Source of the DNA: Platerodrilus igneus
Taxonomy: Eukaryota > Arthropoda > Insecta > Coleoptera > Lycidae
Direction of reading: 5' to 3'
Length of the DNA stretch: 64,000 nt
Assembly: GCA_036346225.1 (NCBI GenBank)
Contig: JARFIW010001088.1
Span: forward strand, 374,001 to 438,000
The position numbers and the translations under genes are program-made. Below the pieces are notes generated by a model. The model searched no databases. It was not told the DNA's origin and saw only the letters and a program-made list of their open reading frames with translations. Below, piece after piece: positions 45,159 through 54,474 of this stretch (the stretch's first letter is position 1; every line of letters starts with the position of its first letter).

Positions 45159-46020
45159 GTGATCCGAAAGAATAGAAAAAGATCCATGAACATTCTGCGA
45201 GTTGGAACGTGGAATGTCAGAAGTATGAAACAAGTACGTAAGCTAGAGAATCTGAAACTCGAAATGGTTAGGTTAGCACTAGACATAGTAGGAATTAGCG
45301 AAGTCTGCTGGCCAGAGGCGGGGGATTTTTGGAGTGGAGGCTTCAGGGTAATTCACACAGGATCAGAGGAAAGAAATTCGAGTGTGGGGATAGTTATGCG
45401 AAAAAAGATAGGGCACTGTGTAGAAAACTACTTACAGAAGAACGAAAAAGCACTCATGGTAAGATTTGAATCTAAACCAGTAAATAAAGTAATAGTACAG
45501 GTATACATGCCTACCTCTAGCTACAGTGAGGAAGAAGTAGAAGCAATTTACAAAGATATCGAAGACATACTAAGATACGTAAAAGAACATTTAATAATTA
45601 CGAGAGATTTTAATGCAGTGGTAGGTGAAGGTAAGGAAGGAGCGATAGTAGGTTTATTTGGTTTAGGCACGAGAAATGACAGGAGAAATAGGCTGGTAAA
45701 ATTTTGCGACAAGAACAACTTAACCATCACAAATACATTATTTCAACATCATGCTAGAAGACGATACACGTGAAAGATGCCAGGAGATATAAGAAGATAT
45801 CAAATAGATTATATTATTGTTAGACAACGGTTTAGAACACAAGTAAAAGACTGTAGAAGCTACCCGGAAGCAGATATAGACACTGACCACAACATCGTAA
45901 TTATGAAGGCCGCACTTAAATTAAAAAATCTGAAAAAGGGAAACGGAAAAAGACACTTTGACTTTCAGAAGCTAAAAGATAAAGATATCCACGAAAGATT
46001 TGAAAAAAAAGTCAAATGAA
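45159..46020 (+). pseudogene. RTE D endonuclease
   Basis: The frame 45159-45773 starts upstream of MNILRVGTWNVRSMKQ. It continues with LDIVGISEVCWPEAGDFW (catalytic Glu), VQVYMPTSSY, ITRDFNAVVGEG (Gly to Arg before the Asp) and ARRRYT. A TGA follows where Trp is expected. The same frame resumes with KMPGDIRRYQIDYIIV, RSYPEADIDTDHNIV (the terminal catalytic D-x-D-H, intact) and a basic linker. This is the best preserved domain of the element. Confidence 0.85.
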
Positions 46021-47300
46021 TTACTAAAAGATATCGGGAAAATTTCTGATACTAAGATATTAGAAACAGAACGGAATAATATTAAATCCAGCTTGTACAT
46101 GGCGGCTAAAGATATTCTGGGGTACACACAATAAGAAAACAAGAAACCATGGATAACAAAGGATATCCTGAATTTAATAGAATACGAAAATAAAAAAATA
46201 GATCAGACGAAACAGGAAAACAAAGATACAAAGCCATAAAATGGGAAATTATTCGCATATGCAGAAAAGCTAAAGAATAATGGATTGATGAAAAGTGCAA
46301 CGAGGTACAAACTAAGATGGAAATAGGAAAGACAGACAAAGCATAAAAATTAATTAGATGAATTTTAGGGATATAAAACCATATAGCAAAAATATAAGGG
46401 ATGTGGGAGAAACACCATTATAGAAAATATAGAGAAAGTAGCTAGATGGCAGGAACATATAAGGAATTTATATTCTGGAGAGGAATTAACAGCATTAGAA
46501 CAGGAATCAAACATTAAAAATGATGACCTGGGATATCCTATACATAGAGATGAGTTTGAATTAGCATTAAAGAGTCTGAAAAATTGTAAGGCGTCGGGTA
46601 CAGATAAGGTGCAAGCAGAAACTCTAAAAGTCTCTGAACAAGCAGTAACAAAACGTCACTTCCGACTTGAAAGCTACATGTATGAGACAGGCGAAATACC
46701 CAAAGATTTCAAGCGTAACATCATAGTAACTATACCAAGGAAAAGAGGCACCAATAGATGTGAAAATTTTCGAACAATAAGCTTGACAGCACACACTAGA
46801 ACTAGAACTAGAACTGTACAAAGACGAATGAAAAACGAGCTGAAAAAGTACTGGGAGAAGATCAATTTGGGTTTAGGCGAAACAGGGGAACACGGGAGGC
46901 TATTTTAGCTCTGAGGGTGATAATGGAGAAAACAATAGAGAAGGGGGAAAGCTTATATATAGGGTTTGTAGATCTGGAAAAAGCATTCGACAATGTAAAA
47001 TAGAAAAAAATGTTCGAAATACTCAAAAAGATTGGAATGAGTTTTAAGGATAGATGGATAGTACATTGCTTATACAAAGAGCAAACAGCGGTAATAGAAT
47101 TAGAGCACGAAAGTAGAGAAGTAAGTATTAGGAAAGGGGTAAGACAGGGATGTGCCTTATCCCCATGAGGGAATAGTGTGGTATATATTAGAAGCAGAGA
47201 TAGGAAAAAAGAGAAGTAGAGGTTGACCTAGGTTAAACTACTGCACACAGATAGCGAAAGATGTAGGTTGTAAGAATTTCAGGGAAATGTGTAGGCTAGC
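46021..47300 (+). pseudogene. RTE D reverse transcriptase, C-terminal half missing
   Basis: Broken coding: ILNLIEYENKK, VARWQEHIRNLYSG, HRDEFELALKSLKNCKASG-DKVQAE, TGEIPKDFKRNIIVTIPRKR, FVDLEKAFDNVK (motif A, about 46962-46999) and SIRKGVRQGCALSP (motif B, about 47126-47168). Directly afterwards it reads a degenerate C-terminal stretch and R-LNYCTQIAKDVGCKN. The palm motif C and thumb are deleted. Confidence 0.8.
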
Positions 47301-47396
47301 TCAAAATAGAAATCAATAGAGGTACGCTTCCAACCATTTGCAAGATGGAAAAACTAATGACAAAAATAATAACTGTACTTAAACAAGGTGATTATT

Positions 47397-47573
47397 ATAA
47401 ACAACTACAGATATTGGTTTTGCAATACTCTCAACTAATGTCAACTGTGCGAAAGGATTTACTTGAAAACTATTAATACGGCAAATATCTAAGTGTTGGG
47501 AGATCCTTGGCAGACACAGGCTGCTTAACCCCTTTCACATACCACTGAATCTCGGTGAAATAGGGCATATAAT
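47397..47573 (+). repeat. Spacer repeat, left copy
   Basis: About 177 bp matching 52406-52580 in the same orientation: AACAACTACAGATATTG, AACTGTGCGAAAGGAT and ACATACCACTGAATCTCGG-GAAAT. It follows an RTE 3' end in both places. Confidence 0.7.
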
Positions 47574-47606
47574 TAGGAAACAATAGAAGAGAATCGAACT
47601 GTACAT

Positions 47607-47819
47607 TGTAATGCAATAAACAACATCAAGTTTAAAGAAAGGTTTATTTAAATATAAATCAAGCTAAGCGACTACACATCTTGAGAGCTTCTTACGTTCT
47701 CACGTTCTACTCACGTTCTGCTGTGTCTCTAAACAACAAGTTACAGTAACCCCTTACTTACTCCCTCTACTACCCTTAGGTCTATCGACGCACGCAAAAG
47801 GCCTGTAATATTTTACACA
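47607..47819 (-). repeat. 3' LTR of BEL E (213 bp)
   Basis: Appears identical to 52053-52265. Reversed, it begins TGTGTAAAATATTACAGG and ends GCATTACA. The pol stop codon lies inside it (TAA at 47815-47813). Confidence 0.93.
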
Positions 47820-49756
47820 TCCTCCGGCGCGGCGATACAACTTAGCTTATCACTTCTTATTTCTAAAGGATACAATAATTGTATTGGGCGCCTAATTACG
47901 GTGCCATTCGCAATCTTAACGTAACAGGCACGCACTTTGCCGTCACGGCCGTTTATAACGTCGTTCACCAACCCTAATTTCCACAATAACCGTCGCTTAT
48001 CATTTCCATGTATTAATACGACATCCCCTTGCTTAATCGCACACTCACGCACATTCACGTTATGATGAGCTCCTCTTAATAATTGTAAATATTCTGCGGT
48101 CCATCTTTTCCAAAAGTAGTCGATAACGTTTGTTCTCTGCTTCCATAGCCTACGAATCTCATCTCCATTAATACCACGGTCAACAAAAGGAATAGTAGCC
48201 AAAGCGGGTCCCAATAAAAAATGCGAAGGGGTTAACGGCATTAAATCCATAGGTTCACTACCTAGGTATGTGAGCGGGCGGGCGTTTATTGTTGCTTCAA
48301 CCTCGGTAATGACCGTATTTAGTTGATCTAAATTTAGTAAAGAACGTCCTATCGTAGCCCTAAGGGCGTCTTTTACACTTTTTACAAGTCGCTCGTAAAA
48401 TCCTCCGTGCCAAGCCGCTCGCTCTATTATAAATTTCCACTTAATTTGGTGACTGTTTACAAACTCGATCAATTCTGTACTCGCCATCACTTCGTTTAAA
48501 GTTGATATTTCACGTGATATTCTTTTAAATGTTTTAGCGTTATCTGAGTAAATGACCTTAGGAATCCCTCTACGGGCAAAGAACCGTCTATATGCACTGA
48601 TTGTAGACGCAACATCCATTTTCAAAACAATCTCTAGATGAAGTGCTCGTATAACGGCACAGGTGAATAAAATCACATAATATGGCTTTGAATGATAACT
48701 GTCTTTATAATGCAATGGTCCGGCAAAGTCTAAACCTGTCACTTCAAAGGGCTTTGTTTGCTGTATTCGATCTCTAGGTAACGGCGCGAAGGGATGTGAC
48801 CCTGACTTTCCACGAAGTCGTTTACCGATGACACATCTTGCTAAAACGGACTTTATTAATTGCCGTCCTCGTACAATCCAACATCGTTTACGTAATTCGT
48901 AAAGTGTCGCATTAACACCACTAAGATGAAGAGTTTTATGAAACTTCATTATTAGTAGTTTACTTAAATGTGCATTTTTCGATAGAATAACGAAATCTTC
49001 TCTTAAATTTTGAAGTCGTCCACCCAAATGCAGCAATTCATGTTTATCTAAGAAAGGGCTTAAAGTTGAAATACTCGATTTCCGTTCAATGCCCTGAGCC
49101 TTTTGTAAGCTGTTAATTTTCGAATAATGAACCTCCCGCTGAGCTATTTCGACTTTTTCAAATTCGTTTACGGTTAAGCTCTTTATTTCTTTACTATTTC
49201 TGGTTCTTAAATTTCCTATAAATCGTAAAATATATGTCGTTATCCGCACTAAACGATCAAAATCACTGTATCTGGAGGAATCTATAAATTGATTGCTATC
49301 TTTTATAGTGACGTTAATTAGTAAAGACATTTTCGATACTATATCTATCGTTAACGTAGCTGTCTCTATTGTATTATCTGGCCACGTTTGTTCACTTTCT
49401 AGCAACCACTTAGGACCGTGTAACCAAGTTTCGGAATTTATTAAAGTACTTGCACTTATTCCGCGGGTTAATAAGTCCGCAGGGTTCTCGCGACCCGGAC
49501 AATGTCTCCATGTTATATCTTTCGATAAGATCTGAATTTCTTTAACACGGTTAGTCACATATGGTTTCCATTTTGACGCATCGCCTTTAATCCAATGTAA
49601 CGCGATTAGAGAATCTGTCCAACACACTACCTTATCTATTTTAATTAACACATTAGTTTTTTCAGCATCACTGCGGGAAATTAACTCGGCATAATTATTA
49701 TCCAACATTCCTTTGATAGCAGCGTTATATTCACATATTTTGTTAATATTGGTCAA
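47813..49756 (-). CDS. BEL E RNase H C-terminus fused to integrase
   Basis: An uninterrupted 647-codon frame, part of a longer pol. Residues 1-40 are the tail of the protease-RT linker (YNAAIKGMLDNNYAELI). RNase H sequence begins at once with VVCWTDSLIALHWIKG and WRHCPGRENPADLLTRG. No reverse transcriptase motif lies between. Integrase follows: zinc-binding region with LLHLGGRLQNL, HKTLHLSG and a C-x-C-poor variant; core TGLDFAGPL (Asp), VIYSDNAKTF (Asp) and AAWHGGFYERLVKSVK (Glu); then EATINARPLTY and DLMPLTPSHFLLG; and a C-terminal basic domain with GDVVLIHGNDKRRLLWKLG. The catalytic triad is complete. The frame ends 7 bases inside the 3' LTR. Upstream coding in the same frame reaches about 49860. 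Confidence 0.92.
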   Translation of the reverse strand: MTNINKICEYNAAIKGMLDNNYAELISRSDAEKTNVLIKIDKVVCWTDSLIALHWIKGDASKWKPYVTNRVKEIQILSKDITWRHCPGRENPADLLTRGISASTLINSETWLHGPKWLLESEQTWPDNTIETATLTIDIVSKMSLLINVTIKDSNQFIDSSRYSDFDRLVRITTYILRFIGNLRTRNSKEIKSLTVNEFEKVEIAQREVHYSKINSLQKAQGIERKSSISTLSPFLDKHELLHLGGRLQNLREDFVILSKNAHLSKLLIMKFHKTLHLSGVNATLYELRKRCWIVRGRQLIKSVLARCVIGKRLRGKSGSHPFAPLPRDRIQQTKPFEVTGLDFAGPLHYKDSYHSKPYYVILFTCAVIRALHLEIVLKMDVASTISAYRRFFARRGIPKVIYSDNAKTFKRISREISTLNEVMASTELIEFVNSHQIKWKFIIERAAWHGGFYERLVKSVKDALRATIGRSLLNLDQLNTVITEVEATINARPLTYLGSEPMDLMPLTPSHFLLGPALATIPFVDRGINGDEIRRLWKQRTNVIDYFWKRWTAEYLQLLRGAHHNVNVRECAIKQGDVVLIHGNDKRRLLWKLGLVNDVINGRDGKVRACYVKIANGTVIRRPIQLLYPLEIRSDKLSCIAAPEDV

Positions 49757-49845
49757 TTTAAACTTTAGCCTCTGAGCACGAACGCGCGCGCTAATTAAAT
49801 TATCATCTTCAATGACTGCATCCTCTTTCTTCCACGGTAACGCTA

Positions 49846-50685
49846 CTAAATATCGATCATCACATTTATGAACGTTATTTTCAGAAAATTATCGAAAAAT
49901 TTCTTATCATCGTTTGCTTCTTTGGTTATACCTATTGTTTCCAAACTCCACATACTTTCGATCTCAGCTTCTGTTTTTATAACTGTCGCATGTAACACTG
50001 TCTGCAGATTTACTCCTATGGTTGTAGCATCAACTGGTATGGGGCCATGCAAAGCATAACCAAATTTCGTGTCCACCGCTACTAAACCTTTGTTTAGACG
50101 AATATTGTTTCCTGTCACTACTGTCCAGTAATTGTCTGCCCCAACAAGGATACTAATTCCATCAACAATTAACGCTCGATCTATTTTAAACGGGATATTG
50201 TCAGCAAGCTGCAAGTTTTGATACTCTATCACGCTTTCTTTAGGTACATGTAAATCATCCATGCAAATTTCTGGAACTTCCACAGCCTCAATCGTTAAAA
50301 TTTCATCTGTATATTGTCCCTTCAAAGTAATTAAAACGCGGTTGTAAAGCTTAGAGGGAATCGATGCATTATCTCCAAACGCGGCAATACGAACCCTATG
50401 TTGTCCAACTACAGGTAATTTTAATACCCTTGATAGATTCTCCTTAATAAATGAAAGTTGACTACCGCCGTCCATAACTAATCTGATTAACTTCTTTGAA
50501 TTTTCGCCAAAGGCATAAACACAAGCCGTTTGTAATAGCACATTCTTGTTTACGTTTGTCATCAAACTGGACACCGACGGCGCCGAAGTGTTCATTGAAC
50601 TTTCGCCTTTCGTTAATTTCATTGCAATACCTGTCGTCTCAGCGTTGTATCTTTCTTTACCTGGCTTAAAGCTTGGATCGCACAT
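49846..50685 (-). pseudogene. BEL E aspartic protease
   Basis: A 279-codon frame with the BEL-type protease domain. The active-site region reads RLVMDGGSQLSFI (D-G-G in place of the usual D-S-G; such variants occur in this family). Later motifs are LQLADNIPFKIDRALIVDG, ISILVGADNYW and KFGYALHGPI, the last being the conserved G-W/Y-x-L-x-G motif. It ends in the IESMWSLETIGI region that precedes reverse transcriptase. Frame changes at each end coincide with T4 runs at 50732-50735 and 49878-49881, so the protease is probably continuous with gag upstream and pol downstream in the true sequence. Confidence 0.88.
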
Positions 50686-50720
50686 TGTTGTAGCATGCCG
50701 GCCTCTGCATTCCTTACATC

Positions 50721-51928
50721 TTAAGAATCTATTTTACAATACTTAGCACTATGGTTATTTCTCGTACAACGGTAACAATTTCCAGCTGCCTTAAGAATTT
50801 CTTTCTTCCTTGTTAAAGATACATCTGTGTCACACATTTCGGTTTTATGGTCTTTCTTGCAGAAAGCACAGCATTCAAGAAGTTTGTTCGGCGTGACTAA
50901 TAAACTAGATGCAGTTCCTTTGTAATGCGTTGGGAGCATCTTTTCTTTACAACCTGCATCCGGATTTAAAGCTTGTTCTAAGGACTCAATTTCGTTTTTA
51001 AGAAACCGTAATAAATCCTTTACCTGGCGATCTGAATCTTCCTCTGACCTTAATGATGAACTTTCTAAATTATTCGCAATAATTTCTAGATGATTGGATG
51101 ATTTCATTTTCATTTGTCGATAAAATCCTAAACGCAATTCCGTTGGCAACGACTTAATGAGAGTCGACTTTACGATTATGTTGTATTGAGAACTAGATAC
51201 TTTTAATATTTCAAGAGCACGCATAGCTGAAGTAATTAGATTGTAATTCTTCCTTAAAGTACTTACGTCATTTTAGATTTTACAGGTTCGATTTTCATAA
51301 TGCTATCAATATATTGTTCAATTAGCCGTTCCCCATTTCCAAATTGATCTTTTAATATATTCAAAGCTTCTTCATAGAATGCTCCAGATGGAGGAAATCC
51401 CTCAATTGCTTCAGCGGCCCTTCCCGTGACATACATTCGCAGGTAGTTGAATCGATCTCCGTTCGTTAATTGTTGATTGTCGTGGATCATACTTCTGAAT
51501 TGTTCCCAGAAAGGAAGCCAGCCCTTTGCAGTACCATCATACTTCGCTAACTGTACACGTTGAAGCTTCACTGACGTAAAGAACGGCCTATTTGTTTCGT
51601 TACTTACTGGTACCGTATTCGTTAAATTCGAGTCAACCTCTATCTGCGATTGTTCCGGACATTTTAATCTAAATTCCAACTTAGACATCGTAGTTACAGC
51701 AACCTCTTCATATTCATACCTTTTCATTAACTCGTCCTCTATATTTTCTTTAAGCAGAGGTTCAATTTGCTTATCAATTTCTTTCAGATTATCACTCGCA
51801 AGCTTTAACTTTGACATAGCTGTATAAATGTCTTCAACACTGAAACTACTTTCTAACATAGAATTTATATTATTAACTGTTTTAGTTAAGTGCGTTCTAC
51901 AAATTGTCCGTTTTACTTGTTCCATCAT
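50721..51928 (-). pseudogene. BEL E gag
   Basis: Starts at MMEQVKRTICRTHLTK (51928). The first piece (221 codons) has a coiled N-terminus and then VQLAKYDGTAKGWLPFWEQF and YVTGRAAEAIEGFP, the typical BEL gag capsid domain. A frame change at the T4 run 51271-51274 leads to the second piece, 51224-50721, with TELRLGFYRQM and two zinc-knuckle-like motifs, CAFCKKDHKTEMC and CYRCTRNNHSAKYC. Gag forms the particle and binds RNA. Apart from that single shift the domain looks fully preserved. Confidence 0.9.
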
Positions 51929-52028
51929 GAAGCCTCGATAGTATAGCCGTTTGTTAAATATTCGCGTTCCCGTTCCGTTATTTCGAATATTTACGTTAAA
52001 GCTTGTTTATATTTATCACCAGATCGTT

Positions 52029-52045
52029 CCCGGGTTTCGGCACCA
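52029..52045 (-). promoter_or_regulatory. Primer-binding site of BEL E
   Basis: Reversed, TGGTGCCGAAACCCGGGA lies 7 bases after the 5' LTR end. A TGG-GCCGAAACCCGGGA site is typical of BEL/Pao elements. The site is intact. Confidence 0.8.
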
Positions 52046-52052
52046 AAGTTGA

Positions 52053-52265
52053 TGTAATGCAATAAACAACATCAAGTTTAAAGAAAGGTTTATTTAAATA
52101 TAAATCAAGCTAAGCGACTACACATCTTGAGAGCTTCTTACGTTCTCACGTTCTACTCACGTTCTGCTGTGTCTCTAAACAACAAGTTACAGTAACCCCT
52201 TACTTACTCCCTCTACTACCCTTAGGTCTATCGACGCACGCAAAAGGCCTGTAATATTTTACACA
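52053..52265 (-). repeat. 5' LTR of BEL E (213 bp)
   Basis: Appears identical to 47607-47819 and is followed by the target duplication TACAT. Short for a BEL LTR but complete, with TG/CA ends. Confidence 0.93.
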
Positions 52266-52270
52266 TACAT

Positions 52271-52395
52271 ATGCTGTTGTGAAAATTGTAGGGAACGGTG
52301 TAGACTGCCTTAGAACATAAATAAGTTGCGGTACAAGTCTGACCAGTTTCAAGATGTAAAATCCAATAACGACAAAGGAAGTTCTCTTAAATCTG
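52271..52395 (+). pseudogene. RTE 3' end, second in the array
   Basis: Broken coding resembling the RTE C-terminus: ENCRERCRL, then LRYKSDQFQDVKSNND, followed by a GATGATTATGATAA tail. Compare DVGCKNFREMCRLAQNR at the end of RTE D. Confidence 0.6.
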
Positions 52396-52405
52396 ATGAT
52401 TATGA

Positions 52406-52580
52406 TAAACAACTACAGGTATTGACTGTGAAATATTTTCAACTAATGTTGATTGTGCGAAAGGATAAATTGAAAATCTATTAATTCGACAAAGGTTTAG
52501 GTGCTGGGGGAACTTGACATCCAAAGGCTGCTTACCCCCTCCACATACCACTGAATATCGGGGAAATGGGGTATATAACT
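52406..52580 (+). repeat. Spacer repeat, right copy
   Basis: Partner of 47397-47573: AACAACTACAGGTATTG, GATTGTGCGAAAGGAT, ACATACCACTGAATATCGG. With BEL E removed, the two copies would lie about 350 bp apart. Confidence 0.7.
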
Positions 52581-52589
52581 GTAAAACAA

Positions 52590-53102
52590 AGAAGGTGGCC
52601 AAACTGCATCAAACAAGAAAGAACAGCAGCTATGTTCAAAGACAACTATCATAGTACAAGAAGAAAACTGTTCAAAGCATAGTGTGGAGCACAGCACAGT
52701 ACATCTATGAAATAGGGGCAGTAGGAAAAGCATACAGAAAAAGATAGAAGCCTTCTGGAATGTTGTGCTTCAGATGTATAAGGATGGTAGCATAGACAGA
52801 CGAGTTAATAACAATAGGTTGTAGCAATAGTAGAGGAATAAAGATATCTATGGAAAATGAAAAAATAGGAGAAATGGAAGGACAGGATACGTTCTAAGGC
52901 ATTTCTGGGGAATGGTACGGGATATACTACATGCACAGATAGGAAAAGCGAGCTAGAGGTAGACCGAGATCAGACTTTAGCATACAGATAGGGATAGATG
53001 CAGACTGCAAATTTCAGGAAAATGTGTAGGTTGTTTCAGACTAGGACACAATAAAGGTACGCATCCAACCAATTCTAGGACTGAAGACCTAATGATGATG
53101 AT
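52590..53102 (+). pseudogene. RTE C-terminal fragment, third in the array
   Basis: Decayed RTE coding. Around 52685-52800 it resembles the STALYGCETWTVGKADRKRIEAF region (here reads KSIQKKIEAFWN). Around 52925-53040 it reads ARGRPRSDFSIQIGIDADCK. It ends in a TGAAGACCTAATGATGATGATGA-type tail, the trinucleotide-repeat 3' end typical of RTE elements. An internal deletion lies near 52810-52920. Confidence 0.75.
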
Positions 53103-53470
53103 GAAACAGACGAAGTCACTTTATTAAAAACCGAATAAGCGTACTTTCTAGATTTTTCATGTACTTAATTCCTGTTACTGTGCCCCTTCTTAAAACTGTT
53201 CTTCCCAAGAACATTGTCCGCGCTGGAAGCTGGACGATGTTATAATTCATGCGGCTGTTATAGTCTTAGGTATAACCGTTAAAGTCCCGGTGTAATTGAT
53301 AAAAGCCACTACGACAGTTGGCAACATAGTATACACGTACATAATATTGCACAACAAGGTATTACGTCATTATTGCGGCTCAAATTGTATCACATGCAAA
53401 AATGTTTACTGGAATATAAGATAAACCTTATAGGAAAAGATAAAATGTACTCACGTAAAATGTGAAGCTC
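53103..53470. other. No gene identified
   Basis: AT-rich spacer between the RTE 3' end and gypsy fragment G. It may include the lost 3' LTR of G, but no matching LTR was found. Confidence 0.45.
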
Positions 53471-53471
53471 T

Positions 53472-54251
53472 TCACGAAATTGCGGTTATTTTTGCGGCAG
53501 GAGCCATGCTCTCCTTCGTGGATCTCAGCGTTGGTTGGGCGTGGTTTGAGCTTCGCCCTCGTTGAAACCGAATTAATTTGTTTTCCCTCTTCTTTCTGAA
53601 GCGGTACGATAAAGGATCAACCAGGTAAGGAACGATAATAGGTACGATAGAGGAACCTACATCATAAGAAAAAAGACAAGAAAAAACAACACCGGTGAAC
53701 TTCACTGTTCGACGTCTCGTTGACTAGTCCCTGTCGTGTCGGAAAACGCGCACTTCCTTTCGCATTCCACGTCTGCGCATTCTCTGGTGCCGACGCAACT
53801 GTCCCAAGTTACGGAATTGCACAAGTCTTTTAAAATATTGGCGCGAATTCACTCGCAAATTAAAAACATACAATGCCAATTTTTGGCATGTTACAACGAT
53901 TGGGACATCCGAGGCCATTCTTACATTTTCCATACCGATGGAAGTGACAATCGACGCTCTCAATAGTTGGTCCCGTTCTATCTTAGTTGAACCCTTATAC
54001 TAAGATTTAGACCTCGCTTCTCTGTAATAGTACCTCCAGCATATTTCATGCTACCTTCCAGTCCAATTTGTCGAGGCGCCCATAACCAACCTATGTATGG
54101 CTAACTTGTTCCCAAACTCCATCATCAGGTCTTTGAGATCTACTAATACCCTCCACAGATCTTGGTAAGTGAGTTTACCAGAGGACATTTGTTTTCTTAC
54201 TAGGTAATATATGCGACGATGCTCATTTCTAAGGTATATGGTTATGCCCAT
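53472..54251 (-). pseudogene. Possible env-like remnant downstream of gypsy integrase
   Basis: Three minus-strand frames lie where errantivirus-type gypsy elements carry env. The frame 54251-54051 has YYLVRKQMSSGKLTYQDLW and LMMEFGN, which recalls the G-x-L-x3-L/D-L-x3-L pattern of baculovirus-F-like Env proteins. The frame 53705-53472 has a hydrophobic segment (VGSSIVPIIVPYLV) followed by basic RFRKKRENK, like a membrane anchor with a short tail. The middle frame (53963-53724) has no clear feature. The family call rests on position and weak patterns; the copy is broken. Confidence 0.3.
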
Positions 54252-54474
54252 TTCTGATTGCTTCTGGTGATTATTGTCCAGTACACCAAATTTACTTTAG
54301 AACACAGTAGCGATTTCGCGGATCGTATTGAGGTCCACCGCTACTCAATGTGCAACAGAGTATTTCGACAGCACTCAAAAAAAACCCTGTTGGCCTCTTC
54401 GGTAATTCTAAACCTCCCTTGCCGGTCCCAGTGTACTCAGATATAAACCATTCATGATTTGGACCAGGTCTAGG

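Larger units (their letters stand above)
44850..47395 (+). mobile_element. RTE-type non-LTR retrotransposon D, internally deleted
   Basis: Plus-strand RTE-like element with a 5' leader (GACGTGGAAGGCAACGGGAA at about 45014 and GGCATCCTCTGGGGTAAAA at about 45081, a leader type I associate with RTE-like elements), endonuclease, partial reverse transcriptase and 3' end. After the NGVRQGC-equivalent at about 47140 the sequence jumps to the C-terminus, so the FADD-box region is lost. The 3' end has GRPR-like coding and DVGCKNFREMCRLAQNR. It borders the array of RTE 3' ends into which BEL element E inserted. Confidence 0.82.
47607..52265 (-). mobile_element. BEL LTR retrotransposon E, young, lacking reverse transcriptase
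   Basis: A 4,659-bp BEL element on the minus strand. The two 213-bp LTRs appear identical and are flanked by a perfect TACAT target duplication (47602-47606 and 52266-52270). It has a primer-binding site, gag, protease, and an RNase H fragment fused to integrase. The sequence between the post-protease linker and the last part of RNase H is missing, so there is no reverse transcriptase. The three frame breaks all coincide with four-base T runs (plus strand). Identical LTRs mean very recent insertion, so reverse transcription was probably supplied by a full-length relative. Confidence 0.92.

Noticed and set aside
45008..45286. Minus-strand frames of about 90 codons
   Set aside because: Antisense to the RTE D leader and endonuclease start.
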